From NCBI RefSeq assembly GCF_032854445.1, contig NC_088300.1:29059608-29123607 (forward strand): a DNA stretch of 64,000 nucleotides, in the 5' to 3' direction. Positions 25,000 through 36,417 of this stretch are shown in pieces. Positions within the stretch are counted from its first letter, which is position 1; every line of letters begins with the position of its first letter. The position numbers were made by a program, and so were the translations under genes. The notes under the pieces were generated by a model that worked only from the letters and a program-made list of their open reading frames with translations, did no database searches and had not been told where the DNA came from. This DNA is from Liolophura sinensis (taxonomy: Eukaryota > Mollusca > Polyplacophora > Chitonida > Chitonidae).

Positions 25000-27210
25000 T
25001 AAATGAACACAGGGACAAAATTTTTAGATGGTGTGCAGTGAAAGAATTCTTAGTGTGTTTTGTGAGTAAAGATTGCTTATGCCTTTTGTACTACTGGAGT
25101 CCATGTTTTACTATTTATTTTCTTATGACAAAGCTATATTCATGAAAATTTGTAAGAGTTCTCTCAGTCTGTGCTGAAGTCCTATAAGATGGATGTAAAA
25201 ATATGAATAAATCATATTGTTTGACTGGACATCCAAACAATACAGGTTGTTGACACCAGGTTGTTTACCATGGGATCTAATGGATTTCTAACATCTGCAC
25301 ACCATACCACCATGATAACGGTGAAACAAGGTTGAGCTTATCATAGAATCAAATAGATAAATCATATGGTGAAAAATCGTGGAAAAAGACCTTAACTTAG
25401 TAAGTTCTGCTCTTGAAGTCTTTTATGGCGTCATGTGATGTATATATGTAGTTAAGTTCCTCCTTCTCCACTGTTCTTGGTTGCAAGACCCTGCTGTTCC
25501 AGCTCATTAAACGCCTGATATGGTTTCACATGATGTTCGGTGCAGACTTGCCTTCCAGCAAATAAACTGCACTAATTGCAATCGATCAGTGGGCGAAATC
25601 TCAGTCACATTTTGAAAAATTTGTCAGTGACTTGCTACAGGTTGGTGTTTTTTTCTCGGACTCATGGGTGGTTTCCTCCATTCATAAAGTTGACGGCTGT
25701 CGTAAAAGTTACAAACTTCTTGAGTACCGTAACGCAAAAAGGTAATACACTGGCCTTGATATTTCAACCTCAAGTCTTAAGGATTTTGTTGAAACATTTC
25801 CTTACGAATGGGAGGCCGTAGAGGAAGCCAGCATGAAGTGGAATTTTAGTTTGATCCATTTTTCAAACGCAACATCTTGAAAACTGTTGTAAACATATGT
25901 AATTTTCAACTTGGAATTGGCTGATTGACATAAGTAATAAGCTATGACCGTCGTTCCTTATAACGTCACCCACCTTTACACGGAATCGATGTGCATGTCA
26001 TCATATATTTCAGATATTTACATTTACATATATAAACTATACACCACTTGTGCAGTTTAGGTATAATAGGCCTGTAAATACATGGTACAGTATTTTTACA
26101 CACACACCCATATACCCAATGCCATGTCGATTATATAAGGTTGCATATTTCATTGCACTATTATCAATCAAACGGATAAATGAATTGCTTTCTGCTTGGC
26201 AGTTTGGCTTGATGTCTTGTTTGAGATCTTTCTTCGAGCATTCCGCCACGGTATAGGCCTATATAGCTTTGTGGCAGAAATATTGTTGGCGTAAGCATCA
26301 TATGGTTCATTCGATTATTTGTGTGATTAAGTTTAATGCTATACTCAGAAGTGTTTCACTATAATAATATACGAATGCTGTCATTTTTGTGGGAGGAGGG
26401 TACCAGAGTGCCCACAATCATATACGGCCCTGCGAATGCTTTACAACCAGATAAGTTCCCGAAGAGTTGAGGAAATCCTGGTGCTTACCTCCCCTAGCAG
26501 GGGTTAAACCTAAGATACACAGGAATGCATGCCCAAACTGGGCGCAAGTCAGTAAAGTGAGTGAAAACTGTAATGTTTGTTGATATGGTATATTGATATG
26601 GCCACTCGGTTGCAGACTGACTTGATCATTGTTGTCTTGCAATTAAGAAGTACTACGTTAACAGTTTGCCCATTAAACATCATCGCAAATTACGTCAGGA
26701 AAGAACCAAATATATAATGCTTCTTAAAGACTGACTTACTTAACAACGCGAAGGTTCACTACTGATATACACACACACATGATAGCTAATCGGACCACAA
26801 TCTTAAATTTGGAGATAACACTTGGCTTATTTTAAAGATTTCTGAACGCGAATCTCAAATTTGTCAGATTAAGGTTGGCCTGGTGTTTTACTACTGCTTG
26901 GGCACTTGTTTTGTTCTAGATGTAAGGTATACCTCCAGTTCATCAACTCACCAAAGCTAAAAGTGTGTTTTGTGTGTGTGTGTGTTACTGCTTGTATATG
27001 AGTATAAGTATCATATACACAGCACGTGGCCTCTGTTTCATTCATTTTATTTATTATGAGAAAAGCAAATAAATACAATTAATTTCATCAAAGGGAAATA
27101 AAACCTCTGACTTCTTTTATTCATGGGTTTAATTCAGATAAATTTTGAAACTATAAATGGATTCAGGGATCCATGAAAATCGCAATAGGATGGAACTAAT
27201 TATTTTAACT
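25000..27210. other. Gene-free region between MRPL49 and the mannanase cluster
   Basis: No exon is recognised. A degraded SINE-like block lies at about 25640-25735 (GGTTTCCTCCATTCATAAAG). The remainder is unremarkable. Confidence 0.45.
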
Positions 27211-28469
27211 GTAAGTTTACTATAATATATATAAATGCACATATGTAAAAGGAAATCATGTTCGACCGGTTTCACCGCATATGGAAACGTACATTATCGT
27301 TTCCTGGCATTTCGTTGTCTCTGTGAAAAATGCTCTACATCTCCACCTGTCAGTTCTCAGTGGCCGATTTTAGGCCATGTTCATTGTATTTAACTTGAGG
27401 GTTATTCGCTGAGTTTAACTCATATATTACAAGTTCTCGTATCCAACATGTGGGCGATTCTTTTGACGGTAACAATTCTGATTGCTTCCCACCAAGTTTT
27501 TGGTAAGATGTGTGCATATACTTTCCATACAATATTGCATATAAGGGATGAAGTCAGATTATAGTTGTGGTGAGGAGTTTTAGATTCTCAGTTTTGTTTA
27601 TACATTATTAATACGTCTTTGCAAACAAAACCTTATCTAGGCACCAGTTATATCTTTGTAAGTTTGCAATCTGCCGAGTTGCTTCAGACACATGAATACA
27701 ATTAGCCATTGTTGAGTTGAAAGCTACTGCATGTGGTCGTGATTATCAGCAATGGATAATAGCAACGAAATTGCAACTGATACATTCATTACCCCTTCCC
27801 AAAATTATTGAAAACTGTTTACTACTTCTCCCTGTACAAGTTTCAGTACTTGTTTCTTATGTACAAACATTCGTGTTCACTCGTCAACCACAGAGAAGTT
27901 ACGTGTCAATAATAGCATGACCGATTTCCACAACAACGTTTAGCACAGTCCAAGAGAGAAGTCAGTATCCAAATTGTGTGTCATGCTATAGTTAAGAAGT
28001 TCAAAATATGTATCTCAGTTTTTCTTTAATAGCAACAATTAATTCATAAATCCAACATGGTGATCTAGATATTCGCCACGAATAAGATACGTCACACGGA
28101 ATCAGATATAGCTATGAAGCTATGTCTTAGAGATTTTGGACACGCCATCCATATGTAATTACAAGAAAGCTGTACTTGCCGTAACATTTTCGAAACCTTG
28201 AGCTGAAGGCGTTTGATTGATTATTCCTGACAAACTAGTTCTTTTTTTATATTTTTTGTAACGTTGACAGAAGGCGCAACACAATATGTACACAGGATTT
28301 AAATGCTACAAGCGAAACATACAGGCTATTTGCCATCTGCTTATTGGTACGAAACTGAGTATAAAACCGTTGTAATTTTTGTTCAAATACATGTACAAGT
28401 CTTGGTAAAATTTACCATTTGGTTAATCTGCATGGTATATTTTAAATTCAGATCTGCCATCAACGTACG

Positions 28470-28590
28470 AATGGTTTTGGGTTTTCCACAGACGGGTTTT
28501 CTCCCATGCACCATACTACTGGCCACCGCAGTTTAAGCGAAATATTCTTGAGTACGCATAAAAGACCAAGCAAATAAATAAATAATTTTC
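28470..28590 (+). repeat. SINE family A fragment
   Basis: A 3' half of the family (ATGGTTTTGGGTTTTCCACAG to AGCGAAATATTCTTGAGTACGC and an AAATAAATAAATAA tail) in intron 1 of mannanase A1. Confidence 0.6.
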
Positions 28591-31500
28591 AATTCAGCGT
28601 TGGTTGAGATATGTCTTTTGCAGCATTTTACTGTATATTGGTTGTTTGAATCTGTGTATTTATATATAAGGCCTACTTGAGGGTCTATTTATTCAGCGAG
28701 ACGCTTTGAGCGCTTAAGGAATCCACATATACTCTTGGAGACGCCCGTTTTTTGAAAATAGTAAACGGTGCTTTTAGACAAAATGACTTCTGTTCATTCT
28801 TTAAGAAAGTAGATACAGAATAGGACAGCTTCTTGGTCCCACAATAAAGTGAGTTTTATACGGGGATTTATGCACTTTTGAGTTCCAGTAGTTGTGAAAA
28901 GTTGGTGTACAGAAATGCAGTTAAACTGCTTTCTTGAAGATATAACTTACGTGTTTAAGTTGTTCTTCCCGAGATAATATTGTGATAGAATACTTTGACG
29001 TTGCGGCAGTTATTCATACTGTATTTCGATACTCGACAAGACCTTGATGGTGTAATAATAGTTGCAAACAATGCTGTTGGAAGGTTTGACCGTTGGAACA
29101 TAATGCCGATTAATGGTTGTCATCAGTACAGTAGTTGGTAAGCCAGGGCAAGCTAGATTACCGTAGGGGAATTTCAGATAGATGCTGGCGGGTATATACA
29201 TACACTAGAATTACAAAACACGGTCGCACAACTAACTTCTATCTTTCATGCAAAGCCTAAAATTAGATTTAAACTCTAGCCCCCCCCCCCCCCCTCTCTC
29301 ACTTTCAGCCTTATCCAATCGATTTTTCCACAGTGGTCTCTGTGCTCTCTTTGAAAAAGTTTACCGCCTTAAAATGGTGATCCACGAATTGATGTTTAAG
29401 GGTCTGATCGATGTGTACAGGTGGAATTAAGTGTCATAAAATTTTTTTCTTTCACAGGTGCAAGTTCGTCGTTCCTGTCCGTACACGGAAACCATTTCCA
29501 GCTGAATGGAGAACGCGTGTTCCTGTCCGGTGCCAACCAGGCCTGGGTCTCCTACGGCTATGACTTTGGGAACAGGAACTACCAATGGCGGGGAAAGGAC
29601 CTAGAGCGTTACCTCAAAGAACTGCACGAAGCCGGCGGCAACTCACTCCGTATGTATACGGCGTGTTCAGCTGCAACCACAATGGGCACACATGGAATAA
29701 GAATATTGATAACATCTATTTCGATATGTTTCCATGTAACTTAACGCCACTTTGAGAGCACAAACTTGCACCATAGCTAAATGTAGCAATCCGCCATGCA
29801 CCACGTGTGGAGAAAGGGACGATAAATTGTATGCATGTGGCAAGGATAAAGAATAAGCAACAAAAGTGTGAATGGTGCTTAACTCAAAGACAGTTTATGC
29901 ACAAAATTCCATTCAAATTCGTCCATGTAACTTATCAGTAAAGTTTCTGACACAGTCGGATACGCAGACAAATATATCGGGCGGAAGTACTTCTCACACA
30001 TGTATAACTTTCATCATGTCTATATCTGTCATGTTTTATTTTCTACTTACTATATAGTTGCTGATCGTTTAATTTTAGGTATCTGGATCCACATCGAGGG
30101 CGCCGTGACCCCGAATTTTGATGGCAATGGTTACGTCACGGCTCCAGACAAAGAAGGCACTTTCCTTAACGAAATGAAGACCTACCTGAAAAAGGCACAG
30201 GAGTACAACATCCTTGTCTTCTTCTGTCTGTGGAACGGAGCCGTGGCGCAGGGAGACCATTACAAACTAGATGGACTTATTAAAGATCCTAAAAAGCTGC
30301 AGTCTTACATTGACAAAGCTCTCATCCCTTGGGTAAACACTGTGAAACATTTTCCTTCTCTGGGAGGATGGGATATTATGAATGAGCCGGAAGGGGAAAT
30401 AATTCCTGATCTCCAGAATTCCGAGCCATGTTACAGAACGACATCCTTACACAATAGCGGAGCGGGCTGGGCCGGCAGAAAGTACACCGCACAAGAATAT
30501 TTACGGTATATATATATATATATACAAACATACATCGAAGTTATCATTCAGAGATTACATGTACTATGTCTTATACCTTAAATTAGATTGTCGCATTTTT
30601 CGACGCTTGTACATGTCGTCGGACCTGTAGAACCAATTTCTGGCTAGTAAGTTTAGTTGATCTTAACCAGATGAAACATACACCGACTAAACATCAGATC
30701 TTAAGAACAAATAAAACCCATACCCCAGTCCTGATATTGGTCTGTCTTGATTATCCTACCCAATTAGTATCATATTTGGGGTTGGTTCAAGGGTGGACAT
30801 TCGTACTGTGATGATGTCTTTCCTATCATGTAGTCTTTATTAGAACGCAATCGTTCACAGTTTTTAACGATCTAAACTTAAGGCCGAGGCAAAAAGTTTA
30901 TTAATTTTGAACCAATTAATACTTTTTTCATAGAGAACTTTCTGTTGATAAATCCTGCTGATACACTCCTATATTTCAGATTCATCAACTGGCAGGCAGA
31001 CGCTATCCACCGGGCTGACCCCAAGTCATTGGTCTCCGTAGGATCATGGAACGTTCAGTCTAACACAGACGCGATGGGCAAAGTGGATTTCTACAAAGAC
31101 TCGTGTTTGCTTAAAGCTGGCGGGAGAGCAAAGGTAACACGATTCAATATTGTCACAAATACATTGTGTGTCTGATTTTTCAATATCCGTATATGCTAAA
31201 AAAAATCTTAAAATCCTCGTCTCATGTTGTAACTTACAGTATATCTGAAAACACATATACATTTGCGTTGAAACGCATCACAGTTCCACGACATTGTGCT
31301 GCTTTTCATCTTGTGCACATTTTTCAGGAAGTGAAAAAGTAAGCAGGTATGTTAAATGATCTAAGATCGTTTTTACATTATCTCACTAGGGAACCATGGA
31401 CTTCGTGCAGACACATAGTTACGCCTGGCAGGGATCTTATGACTCGTATTCCCCTTTTAAGGTAAGATACAGTCCACCCAAGATGTCGGGAACATACGCC

Positions 31501-31815
31501 ATTTTGCTTAATTATCTTTCTTATTTGGTTATTTATCGTAGTGTGTTTCCATCTCAAATATAAAAGCCCCCAGCTTTTCGGTTTTATCGATCACAATCAA
31601 GATAGTGATTTACTGTGCACAGTATTCTCGACAATATTAAACAAAACCCTCAGGCCCATTTCCAACACCAAAGTTCTCTTCTAAGAGCAAAGACTTTGCA
31701 TTTGTTCTTTACTCCTTTCAGTTTCCACTCCACTCGTGATACATATAATTTTGTTTTAATAAAACTGTTAACGCTTATGCCATTTACCATAGACCACTTA
31801 AAAACGCTATGAAGA

Positions 31816-33372
31816 TACATGTATATTTGTAATCTGAGTCGTGATTTGGGCCCTGTCCCATTAAAGTAACCACCTTACTTTAAAACATACTAGTATATGT
31901 AATCACGTTCCTTACCCACATACTAGTATCACAAATGTACATGTGTATTGGTAATCTCAGTTGTGATTTCTGCCCTGTCCCATTACAGTAATCACGTTCC
32001 TTAACCATAGCCTTTATAACAAATGTACATGTGTATTGGGGATCTGAGTCGTGATTTGTGCCCTGTCCCATTACAGTAACTATGTTCCTTAACCACAACC
32101 TAGAATAGCAAATGTACATGTGTATTGATAATCTAAGTCGTGATATGTGCCCTGTCCCATACAGTAATCACGTTCCTTAACCACATACTAGTATGACAAA
32201 TGTACATGTGTATTGGTAATCTGAATCGTGATTTTGTCCCAGTCCCATTACAGTAACCATGTTCCTTAACCACATACTAGTATGGCAAATGTACATGTGT
32301 ACTGGTAATTTAAGTAGTGATTTGGGCCCTGTTCCATTGCAGTAATCCCGTTCCTTACCGACATACTAGTATGACATATGTCCATGTGTATTGGTAATCT
32401 AAATCGTGATTTTGTCCCTGTCCCATTACAGTAACCATGTTCCTTAACCACACACTAGTATCACAAATGTACATGTGTATTGGTAATTCGAGTAGTGATT
32501 TGGGCCCTGTTCCATTGCAGTAATCACGTTCCTTACCGACATACTAGTATGACAAATGTACATGTGTATTGGTAATCTAAATCGTGATTTTGTCCCTGTC
32601 CCATTACAGTTACCATGTTCCCTAGCCACACCCTAGTATGACAAATGTACCTGTGTACTGGTAATCTCAATCGTGATTTTGTCCCTGTCCCGTTACAGTA
32701 AACCATGTTCCTTAACCACACACAAGTATCACAAATGTACATGTGTATTGGTAATCTAAATTGTGATTTTGTCCCTGTCCCATTACAGTAACCACGTTCC
32801 CTAGCCACACCCTAGTATGACAAATGTACGTGTGTATTGGTAATCTAAATCGTGATTTTGTCCCTGTCCTATTACAGTAACCATGTTCCCTAGCCACACC
32901 CTAGTATGACAAATGTACATGTGTATTGGTAATCTAAATTGTGATTTTGTCCCTGCCCCATTACAGTAACCATGTTCCTTAACCACACACAAGTATCACA
33001 AATGTACATGTGTACTGGTAATCTGAGTAGTGATTTTGTCCCAGTCCCATTACAGTAACCACGTTCCCCAGCCACACCCTAGTATGACAAATGTACATGT
33101 GTATTGGTAATCTAAATTGTGATTTTGTCCCTGTCCCATTACAGTAACCATGTTCCTTAACCACATACTAGTATGGCAGATGTACATGTGCACTGGTAAT
33201 CTGAGTAGTGATTTTGTCCCTGTCCCATTACAGTAACAATGTTCCTTAACCACATACTAGTACGACAAATGTACACGTGTATTGGTAATCTGAGTCGTGA
33301 TTTTGGTCCTGTCCCATTAAATCAACCACGTTTCTTAACCACATACTAGTATGACAGATGTACATGTAATCA
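31816..33372. repeat. 89-bp minisatellite, about 17 copies, in intron 5 of mannanase A1
   Basis: The block CAAATGTACATGTGTATTGG recurs every 88-89 bases (for example at 31932, 32020, 32109, 32197 and 32286). Each unit also holds TCGTGATTT, CCCTGTCCCATTACAGTAA, GTTCCTTAACCACA and often the palindrome CATACTAGTATG. The unit is not a multiple of three, so the overlapping minus-strand frames of about 61 codons inside it are artefacts of the repeat. Outer copies are more diverged than central ones. Confidence 0.95.
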
Positions 33373-34254
33373 CGCCAGTCAATTCTTAAGCCATGAACGC
33401 ATCCCAGTTATTGGAATGTGTCTTTAATTGTTACCAAAGTTCACTACAAATAACTGACAAGATGCGGTGGGGGAGCGAGGGGCTGAGGGGCATGCCTTTT
33501 TATCAATAACACACACGAGGTGCTGGTTCAAACCCGGCATTGGCAGAAAATGTGTATATTCCCAGGCTCTCGTTGTTCCTGTGGCCCTTCTGACAAAAAG
33601 ACGTGGACGATTCTCATGTGATTGCTTGCGCAAGACCATTTCCACCGAAAGGGTGTGCACATTTATACGTTAAAGTGGTAAAGTTCGTAGGTATTGGCTT
33701 GCTAAAGGTCATTAATTTATCGTGGACACTCTGGTTCCCGGATGCAGTGGTTTTCCAGATCGCAGTGGTTTTCCGGATGCAGATACATTCTTTTACCATG
33801 TATAATCCTGAACAACCTGGTATATATAAACTGTCTTGATTTAATGTACTAAATTGAGCGAAAGTTGTATTATAAAATGGAAAGGGTGTGGTATTACACA
33901 TCATAATTGAGGGTAGTTTTTGAAGCAAAGCAAACTGAATGTATACGTTCTCTTCACAGCATGTGGCAAGTGACTATCACCAGACAAAGCCTATTGTGAT
34001 AGGAGAATTCAACCAAGTCAGCGGGGGTGGCATGGATATCGTTGACCAATTCGCTTGGGCTTACAACAAAGGCTACAGCGGTGCCTGGACTTGCATGCGC
34101 GTGCGGACGGCTCAAACACAGACACCTGGGCCAATCAGCAACGAGGAATCCGATCAGTTAAGGACAAGAATGACCAGTCCAAAGGTGGACGAGTCCATAT
34201 CACCTTGTAAAATTAACCTCCTCTGTTTCGCACTCATCGCGAAAATAACATGAA

Positions 34255-34721
34255 GTTGAATGTGCATACAAATAAATACTGACGTTTTGTAAATATCACG
34301 TTTAATCGTTTTTCCTCGTCAAAAACCATTGTTACGTTATCAGACAGCTGGGACACAGATCTGCCTCCCAGTGGAAATAGGTAATCCTGGCTTCATGTAT
34401 TGGACTGAACAGAGAAGGTTTTTCTGTATTCTGCTCATATAAAGAGACAGGACCTACTGAAGGCAATGTGTCTACTGAGTTGGTGGAAGTGAGATGAGGC
34501 AAAGCTCTATATGTAGGCGTTTCCGTCTGGAGAATGTTTTCATTCAGCTGTGACCTGGACAGATCGAACTATTTACATCGATCGATCGTTCAAATGGAAA
34601 CGAGTCAATACTTCCATATTTAAGAGCCCTTGGCCGTCTGGGCATTTCACACAATAAGTTTAAGTTGAATGATATGTTCGGTATGAAAACGCAGTGGATG
34701 GTGAATTCTGTAAGCTTCGAT
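34255..34721 (+). promoter_or_regulatory. Duplicated 3' flank and promoter between A1 and B1
   Basis: Long stretches match 49630-50150, between A3 and B2, in the same order: AATAAATACTGAC or AATAAATATTGAC after the stop, TTGGACTGAACAGAG or ATTGAACAGAGAAAG, AAGAGACAGGACCTACTG or AAGAGATGGAATCTACTG, and ATTCAGCTGTGACCTGGACAG or ATTCAGGTGTGACTTGGACAG. A TATA-like CTCTATATG lies at about 34504. The region therefore holds the A-gene polyadenylation signal (AATAAATA at about 34270) and the B-gene promoter. Confidence 0.6.
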
Positions 34722-36417
34722 ATGACGAGATGTTTGTGTCTCATGTGGCTTTTCGTCCTGACCATTTCGTGAGTATTTCGCTTTACCAACAGTAAGTAGG
34801 GTACACAATCGCCTAAAACACTGATATTGTGTGGTGTGAACTTCTGAACCTGAGAAAGCAGTGGAACTGGGCTGCTTTTGATCTATAAACATTGGAACAA
34901 ACGCTTGATTTAGGCAACCTTTTGGCCTATCAAGTCCTATTTTAAGCTATTTAATTTCCGGAAGAAATGTTTAGATTGAATTATTACTTACAAAGTTGTA
35001 ACTTGAAAGAATGTTGGGATTATAATTATTATAATTCCTTTCTGTGGAGAAAAGCAAATGATACGAAGACACAACAGTTGCAACCTGCATTGCCTTTTGA
35101 CATGACAAAATGGCCGTGTTTTACAGAAGGATGCTGTTGGATGGATGCATACAGATTGTCTATATTCACAACACTGTGTATACTTCACAGTTAATAAAGT
35201 CAGTTAAGCTTGATTCAGGCTAAACCTGAATCAGAAATAGTTATTTTTTTGAAACAAATTCTATTTGTTACTTCAGCAAGTTCTAACACTACCTTCTTAT
35301 CGGGAGCAGTTCATGTTAGTAGAGCTGACCGTGTTTTTCTGTGGGATGAATCAAGCCTGAGTGTCGTATGCTAGCGATTTCCGGAATCATAAATCACTAG
35401 TTAATGTCGGGGTATTGGAATGGAAACAAGCCAATGAAATAAAAAAAAACTTACCATGCTACTTTTAGAAGCTATATCTAGAGATTTTACTCCACTTTAT
35501 TCAGCGATGGCTTCGGTGGTCTAACGCTTAAATCTGGGATCAATTCCGGGTCGGGTCACACCACAGACTTTAAAAATGGTACTTGCTGCTGAGATCAGCA
35601 TAACATGACTGGTTCCCCCGGTGTCAGTGTAATGTGACTGGGTGGGGTGCCATGCCTGGTGTCTTTGGCATGATACTTCAGGTGCTGCAGCACTTTGTCG
35701 GCACGGACTCACTGTGCCACAAGAAGACAGAGTATATGTACACACACCTAAAGACTCTTTGTCGTTATATGATGTTAAGTTCGACGTTAAAACCTCAAGC
35801 ATGCAAACATACAAGCGTACTTCTCTCAGTTTTGTCTACATAATTCCGATCGTGGTTTGATAATATAACAACTTGACTAGAAACTTTACAATAGGTTCGC
35901 TGTTGGCGTCAATATTATTCTGCTTCTTTTGGGGTTTACCTATATTGTTTATTTTAATAAACTATGCATTATTACAAGGCTTCATGTAAGTGTCTATATG
36001 GAAACTAAACTTAGAGTTGGTATGGTGGAATAGTGGAGAGTCAGAATATATTGTGAGAATATAAGCCATCGGTGTTTTTGTTATTATTATTCCATTTAAC
36101 AAGATTTTCCAAAGGAATCTGGATCCATGCTGGCTGTGAGGTGACTCCTCACTTTGATGAACATCGATATGTCATCTGCCTTGACAGTGACGAAATCTTC
36201 ATGAATAAGATCAAAGATTACGTGGAGAAAACCAAAGACTACATTATCCTGGTTTTCTTACCAGGGATGATGGAACCTAACCTTCCTCATCATGAGCCGT
36301 GTTTTGACACGAGAAGACTGCTTCTCAAGGGAGCCGACAGGACTCGTCACTATCATACAGCTTAAGAGCGTCAGAGGTATGCCATAGACGGATCATGGAC
36401 GTCTATGGATATATAAA
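34722..36417 (+). pseudogene. GH5 mannanase B1, degenerate and truncated copy
   Basis: This is a ruin of a B-type gene. The signal exon at 34722-34769 reads MTRCLCLMWLFVLTIS and then stops; B2 has a closely similar exon. Exon 2 survives in pieces at about 35277-35400 (CAGTTCATGTTAGTAGAGC, TGGGTGTCGTATGCTAGCGA-like), with internal deletions. Exon 3 survives at about 36115-36377. It begins GGAATCTGGATCCATGC and ends TCAGAGGTATG, but about 165 bases are missing after the GTTTTCTT codons. That removes the WNGA strand and the NEP acid/base motif and fuses to GGGATGATGG. An in-frame TAA follows at 36362-36364. No exons 4-6 were found downstream. It cannot make an active enzyme. Confidence 0.85.
35507..35830 (+). 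repeat. tRNA-derived SINE, family B
   Basis: The head GGCTTCGGTGGTCTAACGC with GGGATCAATTCCGGGTCGGG (B-box-like) is followed by a body with CATGACTGGTTCCCCCGG and a 3' end CTTTGTCGTTATATGATG, CGACGTTAAAACC. It inserted between exons 2 and 3 of the B1 ruin. Confidence 0.6.

Larger units (their letters stand above)
27448..34253 (+). pseudogene. GH5 endo-beta-1,4-mannanase A1, frameshifted in last exon
   Basis: Six exons: 27448-27502, 29458-29649, 30079-30505, 30980-31133, 31390-31461, 33960-end. Exon 1 encodes a signal peptide (MWAILLTVTILIASHQVFG). The rest is the mollusc-type GH5 (GH5_10-like) fold, which cuts beta-1,4-mannan in the gut: FLSGANQAWVSYGYDFG, FFCLWNGA, GGWDIMNEPEG with the acid/base Glu at 30384-30386, and KPIVIGEFNQ with the nucleophile Glu at 34005-34007. 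Compared with A3, one G is missing at about 34092-34093 (ACTTGC against ACTTGGC). The last 39 family residues are therefore replaced and reading stops at 34253 instead of the homologous stop at 34208-34210. Everything else is intact, including splice sites. The gene is either freshly broken or carries a sequencing error. An 89-bp minisatellite fills intron 5. Confidence 0.85.

Noticed and set aside
32266-33253. Series of overlapping minus-strand frames of about 61 codons with similar proteins
   Set aside because: They arise from the 89-bp minisatellite, whose length is not a multiple of three. They show no conserved domain and sit in an intron.
31816-33372. Regular repeats that might suggest a CRISPR array
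   Set aside because: The units are head-to-tail with no unique spacers, in a eukaryotic intron.
33424-33660. Open frames with an arginine-rich product just after the minisatellite
   Set aside because: A tRNA-like GGTTCAAACCCGGC block suggests a SINE fragment, and both strands are open there by chance.
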